From positions 87,185 to 151,184 of the forward strand of contig CAZQXD010000001.1 in assembly GCA_964597315.1 (NCBI GenBank): a stretch of 64,000 nt of DNA. Reading direction: 5' to 3'. The notes under the pieces were generated by a model, which made no database searches, was not told the DNA's origin, and worked only from the letters and a program-made list of their open reading frames with translations. Source of the DNA: CAZQXD01 sp964597315. Lineage in GTDB: Bacteria; Pseudomonadota; Gammaproteobacteria; Competibacterales; Competibacteraceae. This document shows positions 1-8,207 of this stretch, in pieces (position 1 is the stretch's first letter; each line of letters begins with the position of its first letter). Both the position numbers and the translations under genes were made by a program.

Positions 1-3
1 CCC

Positions 4-1479
4 ATGCCCAGTTCCCCGATTTTGAGTCTCTTGCCCCGTTTCTGGCGCGTGCCGTTGCTGATCTTGGCCTTGACCGCCTGTACCGAGGAGGTCAGTCCGG
101 TCACCGGCGAGGAACAACGCTACGGTTATTCCTGGGAGCAGGAAATCCAAATGGGCCGCCAGAGCGACCGGGAGATTGTCCAGCAACTGGGGCTTTACGA
201 CCACCCGGACTTACAAGCCTATGTAGAGCGAATCGGTCGACAAGTATTGGCAACCAGCGACCTGCGCGACGCCGACACCCCGGCCCAGTATCGGGAGACG
301 CCGTTTACGTTCCGCATCCTGGACTCGCCGGTGGTCAATGCCTTTGCCCTGCCCGGGGGCTATATCTATGTCACCCGCGGCTTGCTGGCCCATCTCAACG
401 ACGAGGCGCAACTGGCGGTGGTGCTGGCCCACGAAATTGCCCATGTGGCTGCCCGCCACGCCTCCCGACGGGCGCTCAAGGCCCAGTGGGGGCAGTTGGG
501 GCTGATCGCCGGAGCGATTCTGGGCGCCGAGTTGCTGGATAATCCCGACCTGGCCGGCGATATTCTGGAACTAGGCGGGCAAGCGTTCCAGTTGCTGCTG
601 CTCAAATACAGCCGCGACGACGAGCGGGAGGCCGATGAACTGGGGGTGCGCTACGCCGAGGCCGCCGGCTACGCGGCCCGCCGGGGGGTGGAGTTCTTTC
701 GCACCCTGGAGCGCATCGGTGAACAGCAGGGGCAGATGCTGCCGAGCTGGCGCTCCACCCACCCGGACCCCGCCGAACGGGCCGAGCGGCTGGGAGAATT
801 GGCCGGGGCAACCGGAACCGTGGATCAGGCCGGGTATTATCGACGCCTAGCCGGGCTGGTGGTGGGAGAGGACCCCCGTGGGGGTTATCTGCAAAACGGG
901 GTGTTCTACCATCCAGAGCTGCGCTTTCGGCTCACCGTGCCCCAAGGCGTCGAGCTAACCAACGAAGCCAGCCGGGTGGTGCTTTCCGCCCAGGGCCGGG
1001 GGGTGGCTATTCTGAATTTGGTAAACGCCCCTGGCGCCCGCCAAGCGGCCCAACAGTTCGCCGCCGAGGGGTTGCGGGTCCAAAACGCCGAAGCAACCCG
1101 AGTCAACGGCCTGCCCGCCTACAGTCTGGTTTTTCAGACCTCGTCTCAACAGGGAGAGTTGGGTGGGCTAGTCCTGTTCATCGAGCATGGAGGACAGGTC
1201 TACCGGTTTATAGGGCTGGCCCCGGCTCAGGCATTCCCCCAGGTAGCGGAGTCCCTGGAGCGGATACTACGGGGTTTCGCACCTTTGAATGAACCCCGCC
1301 GCCTGAGCGTCGGGCCAGCCCGGCTGGAGATCACGGCCGCGCCGCGCCGCGCCCGCTTCGAGGACCTGCTGCCCCCGGACCTGGGACCAGGGATAGGCGG
1401 ACAGGACCTGGCTATCATGAACCAACTCCGAATGGACAGCGTGGTGGAATCCGGCATCCTGCTCAAGCTGCCCCGCTGA
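4..1479 (+). CDS. M48-family zinc metalloprotease, lipoprotein
   Basis: Periplasmic Zn-dependent endopeptidase of the M48 (BepA/YfgC/LoiP-like) group, probably for outer-membrane protein quality control. A hydrophobic N-terminus ends in a lipobox (LTAC, Cys26), predicting a lipoprotein. The zinc motif HEIAH lies at residues 143-147 and the third ligand is probably Glu207 in the EREAD segment. The C-terminal ~200 residues after the protease domain are a poorly defined extension and include no recognisable TPR. 491 aa, near the usual length for this group. The first ATG lies 4 bases into the window, so an upstream start cannot be excluded. Family assignment is firm; substrate is inference. Confidence 0.9.
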   Translation: MPSSPILSLLPRFWRVPLLILALTACTEEVSPVTGEEQRYGYSWEQEIQMGRQSDREIVQQLGLYDHPDLQAYVERIGRQVLATSDLRDADTPAQYRETPFTFRILDSPVVNAFALPGGYIYVTRGLLAHLNDEAQLAVVLAHEIAHVAARHASRRALKAQWGQLGLIAGAILGAELLDNPDLAGDILELGGQAFQLLLLKYSRDDEREADELGVRYAEAAGYAARRGVEFFRTLERIGEQQGQMLPSWRSTHPDPAERAERLGELAGATGTVDQAGYYRRLAGLVVGEDPRGGYLQNGVFYHPELRFRLTVPQGVELTNEASRVVLSAQGRGVAILNLVNAPGARQAAQQFAAEGLRVQNAEATRVNGLPAYSLVFQTSSQQGELGGLVLFIEHGGQVYRFIGLAPAQAFPQVAESLERILRGFAPLNEPRRLSVGPARLEITAAPRRARFEDLLPPDLGPGIGGQDLAIMNQLRMDSVVESGILLKLPR

Positions 1480-1507
1480 GTCAGGCGGCGCTATTCTACT
1501 GAGCGGC

Positions 1508-1700
1508 ATGTACAGCCTGAACTTCGCCGTGGGCGACTATCTGGACGAACGGGTCTATCACAACGACTCCCTGCGCTACCTACCTGATCTGAACGATCCG
1601 GGTAGCCTGGAGTTGCTGAACCGCAACCGCATCGTCATCGCCTGCGGCCAGGAGCGGTGGGGATCACGACTGGCCCTGGTGGCGAAAGTTGATCGTCCAT
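1508..1700 (+). pseudogene. Fragment resembling a COG4947-type esterase
   Basis: About 60 codons read like the middle of a putative esterase family protein: GDYLDERVYHNDSLRYLPDL followed by NRNRIVIACGQERW. No catalytic serine or histidine region is present on either side, and the reading frame then runs into sequence antisense to the next gene with no family resemblance. I read it as a decayed internal fragment. The family assignment is from memory of motif patterns and is tentative. Confidence 0.3.
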
Positions 1701-1724
1701 CACCTCAATCAAAGCGGTGTCTGA

Positions 1725-2012
1725 TCAGCGCGTCATGTTGCTCTGTAGCTCGGTCGCGGTCTTGTACACCGTGGCCCCCAATGCTCTTAAAGAGTGGGTT
1801 ATCCCCCCCACGCCCATGACGCCGCTATCGGTCAGTGGCCTGACTGTCGGCATGGCTTGAACCGCCGGATTGTTCGGGCCAGGCAAGGGGCAGGCCACGC
1901 CGCACTGGGCATTATCCAGATCAGGGACTGGCTCGGCCATGACCGAACCGGCGAACATAGCCGAAAAGAGCAAGGCAGCCAACCTCGGCGGCAAACAGTG
2001 AATAGGTTTCAT
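1725..2012 (-). CDS. Small secreted protein of unknown function
   Basis: A 95-residue frame beginning with a good signal peptide: basic start (MKPIHCLPPRLAA), hydrophobic core and a cleavage site after SVMA. The mature part is about 69 residues, has two closely spaced cysteines (QCGVAC) followed by a Pro/Asn-rich stretch, then a Gly/Thr-rich C-terminus (SGVMGVGG). The start ATG at 2012 is preceded by a purine-rich GAGAGA. The frame continues upstream 36 codons without signal-peptide character, so I prefer the internal ATG. I do not recognise the family. The two cysteines could form a disulfide after export. Confidence 0.5.
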   Translation of the reverse strand: MKPIHCLPPRLAALLFSAMFAGSVMAEPVPDLDNAQCGVACPLPGPNNPAVQAMPTVRPLTDSGVMGVGGITHSLRALGATVYKTATELQSNMTR

Positions 2013-2230
2013 GAGATCTCTCGCGCGGCGCATATTGTGGTTGTACGTACTTATCGGGTCCGCCGATGCACCCAGCAGGTCTACAGCATCCCTTCCAGAC
2101 GGCGCGGATACCGGAGCCACGCTGGCTAGGAAGCGGGAAAAGCGAATTTCTACAGTATACGCCCCTTCGAAAAGCCGGCCTAGCCGACGGCTTCACGGGG
2201 TTTTTGTGAAATGGGCCGCTAATCGAGCTT
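2013..2230. other. Intergenic stretch, small secreted ORF to purU
   Basis: No gene is supported here. It contains the 8-bp palindrome GTACGTAC near 2044 and no clear terminator. A promoter for the small secreted protein would lie in this stretch, but no convincing -35/-10 pair is visible. Confidence 0.4.
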
Positions 2231-3106
2231 TTAGCGGAACACCACGGTCTTGTTATCGTTTAGAAACACCCGCCGCTCCACATGGTATTTCACGGCCCGG
2301 GCCAGGGCCATACATTCGGAGTCGCGGCCCACGGCCACCAGGTGTTCGGGACGATAAGTATGGTCCACCCGCTCCACGACCTGCTCGATGATCGGGCCTT
2401 CGTCCAGATCGGCGGTGACATAGTGGGCGGTGGCGCCGATCAGCTTCACCCCTCGATCAAAAGCCTGATGATAGGGCTTTGCGCCCTTGAAACCGGGCAG
2501 AAATGAATGGTGGATATTGATAGCGCGACCCCGGAGCCGTTGACACAAGTCGTCCGACAGCACTTGCATGTATCGAGCCAGCACCACCAGTTCGCTACCG
2601 GTATCCTCGATCAGCCCCCACAGTTGCCGCTCTTGCTCCGCTTTGGTATCCCCGGTCACCGGCAGATGATGAAAAGGCGCCCCATGCCAGTGGGCCAGCG
2701 GCTCCAGGTCGGGATGGTTGGAGACCACGGCGGTGATGTCCATGTGCAACTCACCGGTGCGATGACGATACAGCAGATCATTGAGGCAATGATCGAACTT
2801 GGAGACCAGAATCAGCACCCGGGGCCGGATCAGGGTATCGTCAATGGCCCACTCCATGTCGAAGCGAGCGGCAGTGGCCTCGAAGGCATTACGCAATTGG
2901 CGCAGATTGGGCTTGGGTATGGTATCGGTGCGAAACGTCGTGCGCATAAAAAAACGCCCGGCATGCATGTCCTCGTACTGGGCGGCCTCGACGATGTAGC
3001 AACCCCGGTCCGACAGAAAATTACTGACCGCCGCGACGATGCCTCGGGTGCCGGGGCAGGACACGGTGAGGACGTACTCGTCTTTCTCGCGGATCATGGT
3101 GGTCAA
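2231..3106 (-). CDS. purU: Formyltetrahydrofolate deformylase
   Basis: Hydrolyses 10-formyl-THF to formate and THF, balancing the one-carbon pool and feeding formate to PurT. 291 aa. An N-terminal ACT domain (about residues 10-85, ending with the GRFFMRT segment) is followed by the formyltransferase hydrolase domain with INIHHSFLPGFKGAKPYHQA and the catalytic Asp in DLDEGPII. The first codon is TTG at 3106. It is chosen over the ATG at 3097 because AGAGGA lies 8 bases upstream of the TTG, too far from the ATG. Monocistronic in this context. Confidence 0.93.
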   Translation of the reverse strand: MTTMIREKDEYVLTVSCPGTRGIVAAVSNFLSDRGCYIVEAAQYEDMHAGRFFMRTTFRTDTIPKPNLRQLRNAFEATAARFDMEWAIDDTLIRPRVLILVSKFDHCLNDLLYRHRTGELHMDITAVVSNHPDLEPLAHWHGAPFHHLPVTGDTKAEQERQLWGLIEDTGSELVVLARYMQVLSDDLCQRLRGRAINIHHSFLPGFKGAKPYHQAFDRGVKLIGATAHYVTADLDEGPIIEQVVERVDHTYRPEHLVAVGRDSECMALARAVKYHVERRVFLNDNKTVVFR

Positions 3107-3482
3107 TGGGATTTTCCTCTAATACCGCGACCCATGGGTCGCGTTTCGAACGGGATCGGCGTCATGATGTTGGTCATCCGCAATGCGCCACGGCCCCACG
3201 ATCACCCCCGGCCAAAGGTGGTAGCGCAGCGGCCCGACGCCCCAGAGCAACGCTATTCTCCAGGCATTCACTCAATAAAATCTCTGCAAATTCAAGGATA
3301 TGATAATCAATTCGCGGAAGATAAACGAACGTCGCGGCCACGCTGAGTAGTACAGGCTTGGGGTGTTTTCAGGGCCTCATACCGGGTTGGGCGGGCCGCC
3401 ATCGAAAACAACGCTTGCACGCTCCGGGGCCAAGCGTGATCGCCGCGCCATCCTTGGCCCGGCGTAGGGACTCGAACACTGC
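3107..3482. other. Intergenic stretch between rpoS and purU
   Basis: No gene is supported. Downstream of rpoS on its strand there is an imperfect hairpin: arms GGGCCAAG (3427-3434) and CTTGGCCC (3453-3460) with an 18-base loop. It has no U-tract, so it is only a weak terminator candidate. A tRNA-like stretch (GTTCGAGTCCC, minus strand, near 3465-3477) does not form a T-stem. The purU promoter should lie near 3110-3200 but is not evident. Confidence 0.4.
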
Positions 3483-4517
3483 CTAACTGTACAGCACCTC
3501 TTCAGAGAACCCTTCTCCTTCCAGGATTTTCCGCAGCCGCCGCAAGGCGTCAATCTGAATCTGCCTGACCCGTTCCCGAGTGACGCCGATTTCGTTACCG
3601 ACTTGCTCAAGGGTAGCCCGTTCCCGACCGTTGAGGCCGAAACGCCGCTCCACCACAATGCGCTGCTTATCGTTGAGTTGGCCGAGCCAGAATTCCAGTT
3701 TTTCGTTGAGGTCCTCATCCTGGAGTAACTGGGACGGATCGGGGTTATTATCGTCGGGAATAGCATCTAGGAGGGAGCGGTCTTCATCCTTGCCGATGGG
3801 GGTATCTACGGAAGTGACGCGCTCGTTGAGACCCAGCATCCGTTTGACTTCGCTGATGGGTTTGTCCATCTCTCCGGCGATCTCTTCGGCCGAAGGCTCA
3901 TGGTCCAGAGTCTGGGCCAGATTCCGGGCGGTGCGCAGATAGAGATTGATTTCCTTGATGATGTGAATAGGCAGGCGGATGGTGCGGGTCTGATTCATGA
4001 TGGCCCGCTCAATGGTTTGGCGAATCCACCAGGTGGCGTAGGTGGAGAATCGAAACCCCCGCTCTGGATCGAATTTTTCCACGGCGTGGATCAGCCCCAG
4101 ATTGCCCTCCTCGATAAGATCCAGCAGGCTCAGGCCACGGTTCATATAGCGCCGGGCAATCTTGACCACCAGGCGCAGATTGCTTTCAATCATTCGGTGC
4201 CTGGCCCGTTCGTCCCCCTTCAAGGCCAGACGAGCGTAGTAGACTTCCTCCTCGGCGGTGAGCAAAGGGGAAAAGCCTATCTCTCCCAGATACATACGGG
4301 TGGCGTCCAACTCATCCTGGGTAAACTCCCGAGAGGAACTTCGAAGGATGCCGGTGGCGGTTGGTATCGACCTCGGACCCTTGACTTCCCTGGACTCCGA
4401 GTCATCTTCTTCACTGGAATCGCCCTCCGCCTGGGCTAACACATCGTTATTGTCGTCTGCATCGTATCCCTCCCTCTCAGTCATATGCTTCGAAGAATGC
4501 CTACTCCGACGAGTCAT
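3483..4517 (-). CDS. rpoS: RNA polymerase sigma factor RpoS (sigma-38)
   Basis: Stationary-phase/general stress sigma factor. 344 aa from the ATG at 4517, chosen because GAGGAGG sits just upstream of it; the longer frame adds 14 non-conserved residues. An acidic N-terminal extension (DDNNDVLAQ..SSEEDDSES) precedes region 1.2 (DATRMYLGEIG). Region 2 carries NLRLVVKIARRYMNRGL and FRFSTYATWWIRQ. Region 3 follows, and region 4.2 ends with GVTRERVRQIQIDALRRLRK. It lies directly downstream of nlpD as in Enterobacteria and Pseudomonads, so the main rpoS promoter is probably inside nlpD (known from E. coli; inferred here). Confidence 0.97.
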   Translation of the reverse strand: MTRRSRHSSKHMTEREGYDADDNNDVLAQAEGDSSEEDDSESREVKGPRSIPTATGILRSSSREFTQDELDATRMYLGEIGFSPLLTAEEEVYYARLALKGDERARHRMIESNLRLVVKIARRYMNRGLSLLDLIEEGNLGLIHAVEKFDPERGFRFSTYATWWIRQTIERAIMNQTRTIRLPIHIIKEINLYLRTARNLAQTLDHEPSAEEIAGEMDKPISEVKRMLGLNERVTSVDTPIGKDEDRSLLDAIPDDNNPDPSQLLQDEDLNEKLEFWLGQLNDKQRIVVERRFGLNGRERATLEQVGNEIGVTRERVRQIQIDALRRLRKILEGEGFSEEVLYS

Positions 4518-4662
4518 TCGCGCCTCCTCGATCTTCTTTGGGATGGTCGTCGATGTCATCCCGGCAATGGGCCAGGTCTCCTGAACGTTAGAACGCTCGT
4601 GGGTGGAAAATTTTCAAGATTGTTGTTTTAAGACACATTCTTCGGGTATCCAACCCTGTCCT

Positions 4663-5460
4663 TCAACCCGGCAAATAACGCAACGGGTCGATGGGATCTC
4701 CATTGAAACGGATCTCGAAATGCAGCGCGGGGCGGCTCTCGCTGCTGGCGCCCATTTCCGCAATGGGTTGGCCTGTATCGACAATATCCCCTTCTTTTAC
4801 AAGGATACTGCCCAGAAATCCATAAGCACTGAGCAAGCTGTTCGAGTGCTTGAGGATAATAAGCCTACCGTAACCGGGAAGTCCACTACCGCTGTAAACG
4901 ACTTCTCCCCTGGAGGCGGCCAATACCGCCTGGCCTAGCTGGCCGCCGATCTGAATACCCTTACGTCCGGGTACGTCCGGCTCGAAACCGCGCACCATCC
5001 GTCCCTGGGTAGGCCAACGCCAGATGATGCCCTGGGCGTTCCGATCCCCAGTGGGTATGGGCGTGGCGGTGGGCGGCGAAGGCGATGCGGACGCCACCGT
5101 CGGGGCCACCGGGGTAGGCGGGGCCGTCGGGGTAGGCAGGGCCGTCGGGGTAGGCGGCGCCATGGGAGCCGGAGCGGGTGGCAAAGGCGGGGATAGGGCG
5201 GCGCGGGTGAAGGATGGAGGGATGCGCAAACGCTGACCTGGGAAAATCAGATCCGGGTTGGCCATGCGGTTCAGGGCGGCAATGCGCTGATGATTCACCC
5301 CAAACCGCCAGGCTATAGCATGCAAGGTATCGCCCCGCTTGACCACATAGACATCCGGGCCGGTGAGCTTGCTCTCCACGGGAGCGATCGAATGGCCGGC
5401 GCACGCGCCCAGCAGCATCGCCAACAACGGCGGTAACAGAATGAAAAACCGATTCATCAT
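4663..5460 (-). CDS. nlpD: NlpD-like LysM/LytM murein hydrolase activator lipoprotein
   Basis: Outer-membrane lipoprotein that, in the family, activates cell-division amidases. 265 aa from the first of two adjacent ATGs (5460), whose bases overlap the yqaA stop (ATGA). A signal peptide with lipobox LGAC is followed by a LysM domain (YVVKRGDTLHAIAWRFGV), a Pro/Thr-rich linker built from repeated PTP-type units, and an M23 domain. The M23 metal motif is degenerate: KGIQIGG stands where active enzymes have HxGID, although LHFEIR is kept. This fits an activator rather than an enzyme. Shorter than E. coli NlpD, mostly in the linker. Confidence 0.92.
   Translation of the reverse strand: MMNRFFILLPPLLAMLLGACAGHSIAPVESKLTGPDVYVVKRGDTLHAIAWRFGVNHQRIAALNRMANPDLIFPGQRLRIPPSFTRAALSPPLPPAPAPMAPPTPTALPTPTAPPTPVAPTVASASPSPPTATPIPTGDRNAQGIIWRWPTQGRMVRGFEPDVPGRKGIQIGGQLGQAVLAASRGEVVYSGSGLPGYGRLIILKHSNSLLSAYGFLGSILVKEGDIVDTGQPIAEMGASSESRPALHFEIRFNGDPIDPLRYLPG
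5100..5165. repeat. Pro-Thr coding tandem repeat in nlpD linker
   Basis: Near-identical units of about 18-24 bases (core GGGGTAGGCxGGGCCGTC on the plus strand) occur in tandem. On the coding strand they give alternating PTP/TAP/ALP tripeptides. This is a flexible-linker repeat likely to vary in copy number between strains. Confidence 0.7.
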
Positions 5461-6035
5461 GGTTCGATTAGAAAATAAGCGAGTACCGCCACCACCACGG
5501 TCAGCCAACCCAACCGGTCGATGTTGGCTCGCAATAGGGCTTCCATGCGCGGTCCCCCCCAACGCATAAAGCCAGCCACCAGGAAAAACCGCGTTCCCCG
5601 GCCGATCAGCGAGGCCAGTATGAAGAGTGGCAACGACATGGCGATAGCGCCGGCGGCAATGGTAAAAATTTTATAGGGGATCGGCGAGAAACCTGCCAAA
5701 AAAATAGCCCAAAAGCCCCAGGTATCGAACCAGATCCGGGCCTGGAGATAGGCATCCCAATAGCCGAAACGGTGTAGCCAGTCGCTGACGAACAGGTCAA
5801 ACAGGAACAGGCCGATCAGGTAACCCGCCACCCCCCCAAGCACCGATGTCACGGTCGTCAGCAGGGCATACCGCCAGGCCCGCTCCGGCCGGGCTAAGGA
5901 CATGGGGGCCAACATCACATCTGGAGGCACTGGAAAAAACGATGACTCGGCGAAGCTCAAGGCGCCCAGATACCAGGGAGCATGGCGGTGTTGCACCCAG
6001 CGCATGACCCGGGTGTAGATCGAGGAAAACAGCAT
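5457..6035 (-). CDS. yqaA: YqaA-type SNARE-associated (DedA superfamily) membrane protein
   Basis: 192-aa polytopic inner-membrane protein of the DedA/SNARE-associated superfamily, YqaA branch. Recognisable segments are SFAESSFFPVPPDVMLAPMS near residues 28-46, the GGVAGYLIG helix, and FLAGFSPIPYKIFTIAAGA around 115-133 with the conserved F-x-P-x-P-x-K/R pattern. DedA proteins are linked to undecaprenyl-phosphate or phospholipid flipping and membrane homeostasis; the YqaA role is not settled. It lies 2 bases after pcm and overlaps nlpD, consistent with a surE-pcm-yqaA-nlpD operon. Confidence 0.9.
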   Translation of the reverse strand: MLFSSIYTRVMRWVQHRHAPWYLGALSFAESSFFPVPPDVMLAPMSLARPERAWRYALLTTVTSVLGGVAGYLIGLFLFDLFVSDWLHRFGYWDAYLQARIWFDTWGFWAIFLAGFSPIPYKIFTIAAGAIAMSLPLFILASLIGRGTRFFLVAGFMRWGGPRMEALLRANIDRLGWLTVVVAVLAYFLIEP

Positions 6036-6037
6036 AA

Positions 6038-6721
6038 TCAGAACACACCTCCCAACAAGGGCACGAAACTTACCTCTCCTAGAGTTTGTTGCTCAAAGCC
6101 CCCAGCGCGGCGCTCCACCACCATCAGGCGCTGGCGCCGGGCATCGCCCACCGGCGCCACCAGCCGCCCTCCCGGAGCCAGTTGCGCCAGCAGCCGTTTC
6201 GGCAACCGCTCGGCGGCGGCGGTGATCACGATGCCGTCGAAGGGAGCGTGCCACTCCCAGCCCAGGCGGCCATCGCCGTGCTTGAACCACACCTGCCCAA
6301 GCCCCAAGCCGCGCACCCGCTCCCGGGCCTGCTCGGTGAGCCGGGCAATGCGCTCGATGGTGAACACTTTATCCACCAGCCAGGCCAGCACCGCTGTCTG
6401 ATAGCCGGAGCCGGTGCCAATCTCCAGCACCTTGGCTGGGGATCGATCCTGGGGACCGCCGCCAGCCAGCAAGATTTCGGTCATGCAGGCTACCATGAAC
6501 GGCTGGGAAATGGTTTGCCCGAAACCGATGGGCAGGGCGGTATCCTCGTAGGCGCGGCTAGACAGGGCCTCTTCCATGAACAAGTGGCGGGGTATGTTGA
6601 GCATGGCCTCCAACACCCGCTCGTCGCGAATGCCCGCCCGACGCAGCCGTTCCACCAGTCGGCGGCGGGTGCGCAGGGAGGTCATGCCGATGCCGTGGGT
6701 CTGGGAAACAGCGTCGCTCAC
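6038..6721 (-). CDS. pcm: Protein-L-isoaspartate O-methyltransferase
   Basis: Methylates isoaspartyl residues with SAM to start repair of aged proteins. 227 aa from the GTG at 6721, whose bases overlap the surE stop (GTGA). An internal ATG at 6685 would give 215 aa, closer to E. coli Pcm, and cannot be ruled out. Motifs: LPIGFGQTISQPFMVACMTE (residues ~66-85) and the SAM motif VLEIGTGSGYQTAVLA, then ITAAAERLP and LLAQLAPGGRLVAPVG. The neighbours are the classical surE-pcm-nlpD-rpoS stationary-phase survival cluster. Confidence 0.95.
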   Translation of the reverse strand: MSDAVSQTHGIGMTSLRTRRRLVERLRRAGIRDERVLEAMLNIPRHLFMEEALSSRAYEDTALPIGFGQTISQPFMVACMTEILLAGGGPQDRSPAKVLEIGTGSGYQTAVLAWLVDKVFTIERIARLTEQARERVRGLGLGQVWFKHGDGRLGWEWHAPFDGIVITAAAERLPKRLLAQLAPGGRLVAPVGDARRQRLMVVERRAGGFEQQTLGEVSFVPLLGGVF

Positions 6722-7464
6722 AGGCTTTCCACCCAGGAGGCAATCTGGTCCAGGGCCGTGTAGCGGGTCAGGTCCACCTGGATGGGGGTAATGGAGACAT
6801 AACCGGTGCGCACCGCGTAAAAATCGGTGCCCGGCCCGGCGTCCTGTTCCGGTCCGGGTGGTCCCACCCAATAGATGGCGTTGCCCCGGGGGTCGGTGTC
6901 TTTGATGACCGGCTCGGCCTGGTGGCGATGACCTAATCGGGTGGCATGGAAGCCAGCCAGTTCCTCCCAGGACAGGTCTGGGACATTGACGTTAAGAATA
7001 GTGTCGGCCGGCAGCGGGCTTTCGGTGAGGGCCACCACGATGCGCCGGGCCACCCGGGCGGCGGTGTCGTAGTGCCGTGGCTGGCGAGAAACCAGGGACA
7101 CGGCCACCGCCGGCAAGCCCAGGTGACGGCCCTCAGTGGCCGCCGCCACCGTGCCCGAGTACAGCACGTCATCGCCCATGTTGGGACCAGCGTTGATGCC
7201 CGAGACCACCATATCCGGCGCCTCGTCAAATAGGCCGGTGGCGGCCAGGTGTACGCAGTCGGTGGGGGTGCCGTCCACGCTGATCACTCCGTTGTCGTGG
7301 CGGGTGATATACAGGGGCCGTTTCAGGGTCAGGGAATTGCTGGCGCCGCTGCGATCCTGATCTGGGGCCACCACCACCACCTCGGCGATTTCACCGAGCG
7401 CCCCCGCCAAAGCCTTGAGACCTGGCGCCAGATAACCGTCGTCGTTGCTGACCAAAATCCTCAT
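6718..7464 (-). CDS. surE: 5'/3'-nucleotidase SurE
   Basis: Metal-dependent nucleoside monophosphate phosphatase (5'/3'-nucleotidase, exopolyphosphatase side activity), cytoplasmic. 248 aa, the usual length. The N-terminal signature MRILVSNDDGYLAPGL supplies the Asp-Asp metal ligands. GTPTDCVHLA, SGINAGPNMGDDVLYSGTVAAA and AVSL follow in the expected order. First gene of the minus-strand surE-pcm-yqaA-nlpD-rpoS series, divergent from the Smr-domain gene. Confidence 0.96.
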   Translation of the reverse strand: MRILVSNDDGYLAPGLKALAGALGEIAEVVVVAPDQDRSGASNSLTLKRPLYITRHDNGVISVDGTPTDCVHLAATGLFDEAPDMVVSGINAGPNMGDDVLYSGTVAAATEGRHLGLPAVAVSLVSRQPRHYDTAARVARRIVVALTESPLPADTILNVNVPDLSWEELAGFHATRLGHRHQAEPVIKDTDPRGNAIYWVGPPGPEQDAGPGTDFYAVRTGYVSITPIQVDLTRYTALDQIASWVESL

Positions 7465-7482
7465 GGGCGGTGATGCTCCCGG

Positions 7483-7511
7483 TTGCGGATGGCCCGTCGA
7501 AATTTTATGGT
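7483..7511 (+). promoter_or_regulatory. Candidate sigma70 promoter for the Smr-domain gene
   Basis: TTGCGG (7483-7488), then 17 bases, then TATGGT (7506-7511), on the plus strand in the divergent surE/smr gap. Spacing is ideal but both hexamers are imperfect. Confidence 0.3.
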
Positions 7512-7525
7512 GTGGATAATGTCCT

Positions 7526-7548
7526 ATCAGCCGCCCAACTAGGCTGAT
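7526..7548. repeat. Inverted repeat in surE/smr intergenic region
   Basis: Perfect 7-bp arms ATCAGCC and GGCTGAT around a 9-base spacer. It lies 15 bases after the candidate promoter and 52 bases before the Smr start. It could be a 5'-leader hairpin or an operator; no T-tract follows. Confidence 0.4.
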
Positions 7549-7599
7549 GTCTCGATTCTACCGTCCCGGCGCCCCGATCCACCAGACGCAGAGCCGCCA

Positions 7600-8145
7600 A
7601 TGACTAAAAAACCTGCTATGGCCCCGGAAGACAGCCAATTGTTCCGCGCCACTGTCGGCCCGGTCAAACCCCTGCCCTGTGACCGGATAGACCCGGCCCC
7701 GGCCAAACCCCCTCCCGTGCCCCGCCATAGCCATGAGGACGAACGGCAGGTCTTGGTGGATATGGTATCGGACTACTTCGAACCCGCCGACATGGAGACC
7801 GGCGAGGAGCTGAGCTACCATCGTTCCGGTCTCCAACAATCGGTGCTGCGCAAGCTGCGCAGGGGCCAGTTCCGGGTTAGCGCCGTCCTAGATTTGCACG
7901 GCCTGAACGTGGCCGCCGCCCGGGAGGCCCTCAACGGGTTTTTATACAGCGCCCGCCGGGACAACCTGACTTGTGTACGCATTATCCACGGCAAGGGCAA
8001 CCGCTCCCGCCACAAGGGACCCGTGATCAAGCAGAAGATTAACCACTGGTTGCGCCAGCGCGACGACGTGCTGGCCTTCTGCTCGGCACGGCCGGTGGAC
8101 GGGGGGACCGGGGCGATTTATCTGCTGTTGCGAAGCCAACTTTAA
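7600..8145 (+). CDS. Smr-domain protein (YdaL/SmrA-like putative endonuclease)
   Basis: 181 aa. The N-terminal half (~residues 1-85) is Pro-rich and poorly conserved. The C-terminal Smr domain has LDLHGLNVAAAREAL (residues ~88-102) and the loop IIHGKGNRSR, ending in GGTGAIYLLLR. Stand-alone Smr proteins of this type nick or cleave nucleic acid in vitro; some Smr proteins act on stalled ribosome-bound mRNA. It has its own start (ATG at 7600) with the trmH-like gene 62 bases downstream, possibly co-transcribed. Confidence 0.88.
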   Translation: MTKKPAMAPEDSQLFRATVGPVKPLPCDRIDPAPAKPPPVPRHSHEDERQVLVDMVSDYFEPADMETGEELSYHRSGLQQSVLRKLRRGQFRVSAVLDLHGLNVAAAREALNGFLYSARRDNLTCVRIIHGKGNRSRHKGPVIKQKINHWLRQRDDVLAFCSARPVDGGTGAIYLLLRSQL

Positions 8146-8207
8146 TTTACCGCCCGGTCGGGAACCGGCCTGGACGGCCTGCCAGGTTTGAGGCATGCTC
8201 CCCGGTC

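Noticed and set aside
3462..3482. tRNA-like 3' end (GTTCGAGTCCC) on the minus strand after rpoS
   Set aside because: The five bases on each side of TTCGAGT do not pair and no acceptor or anticodon arm is present, so neither a tRNA nor a convincing att remnant.
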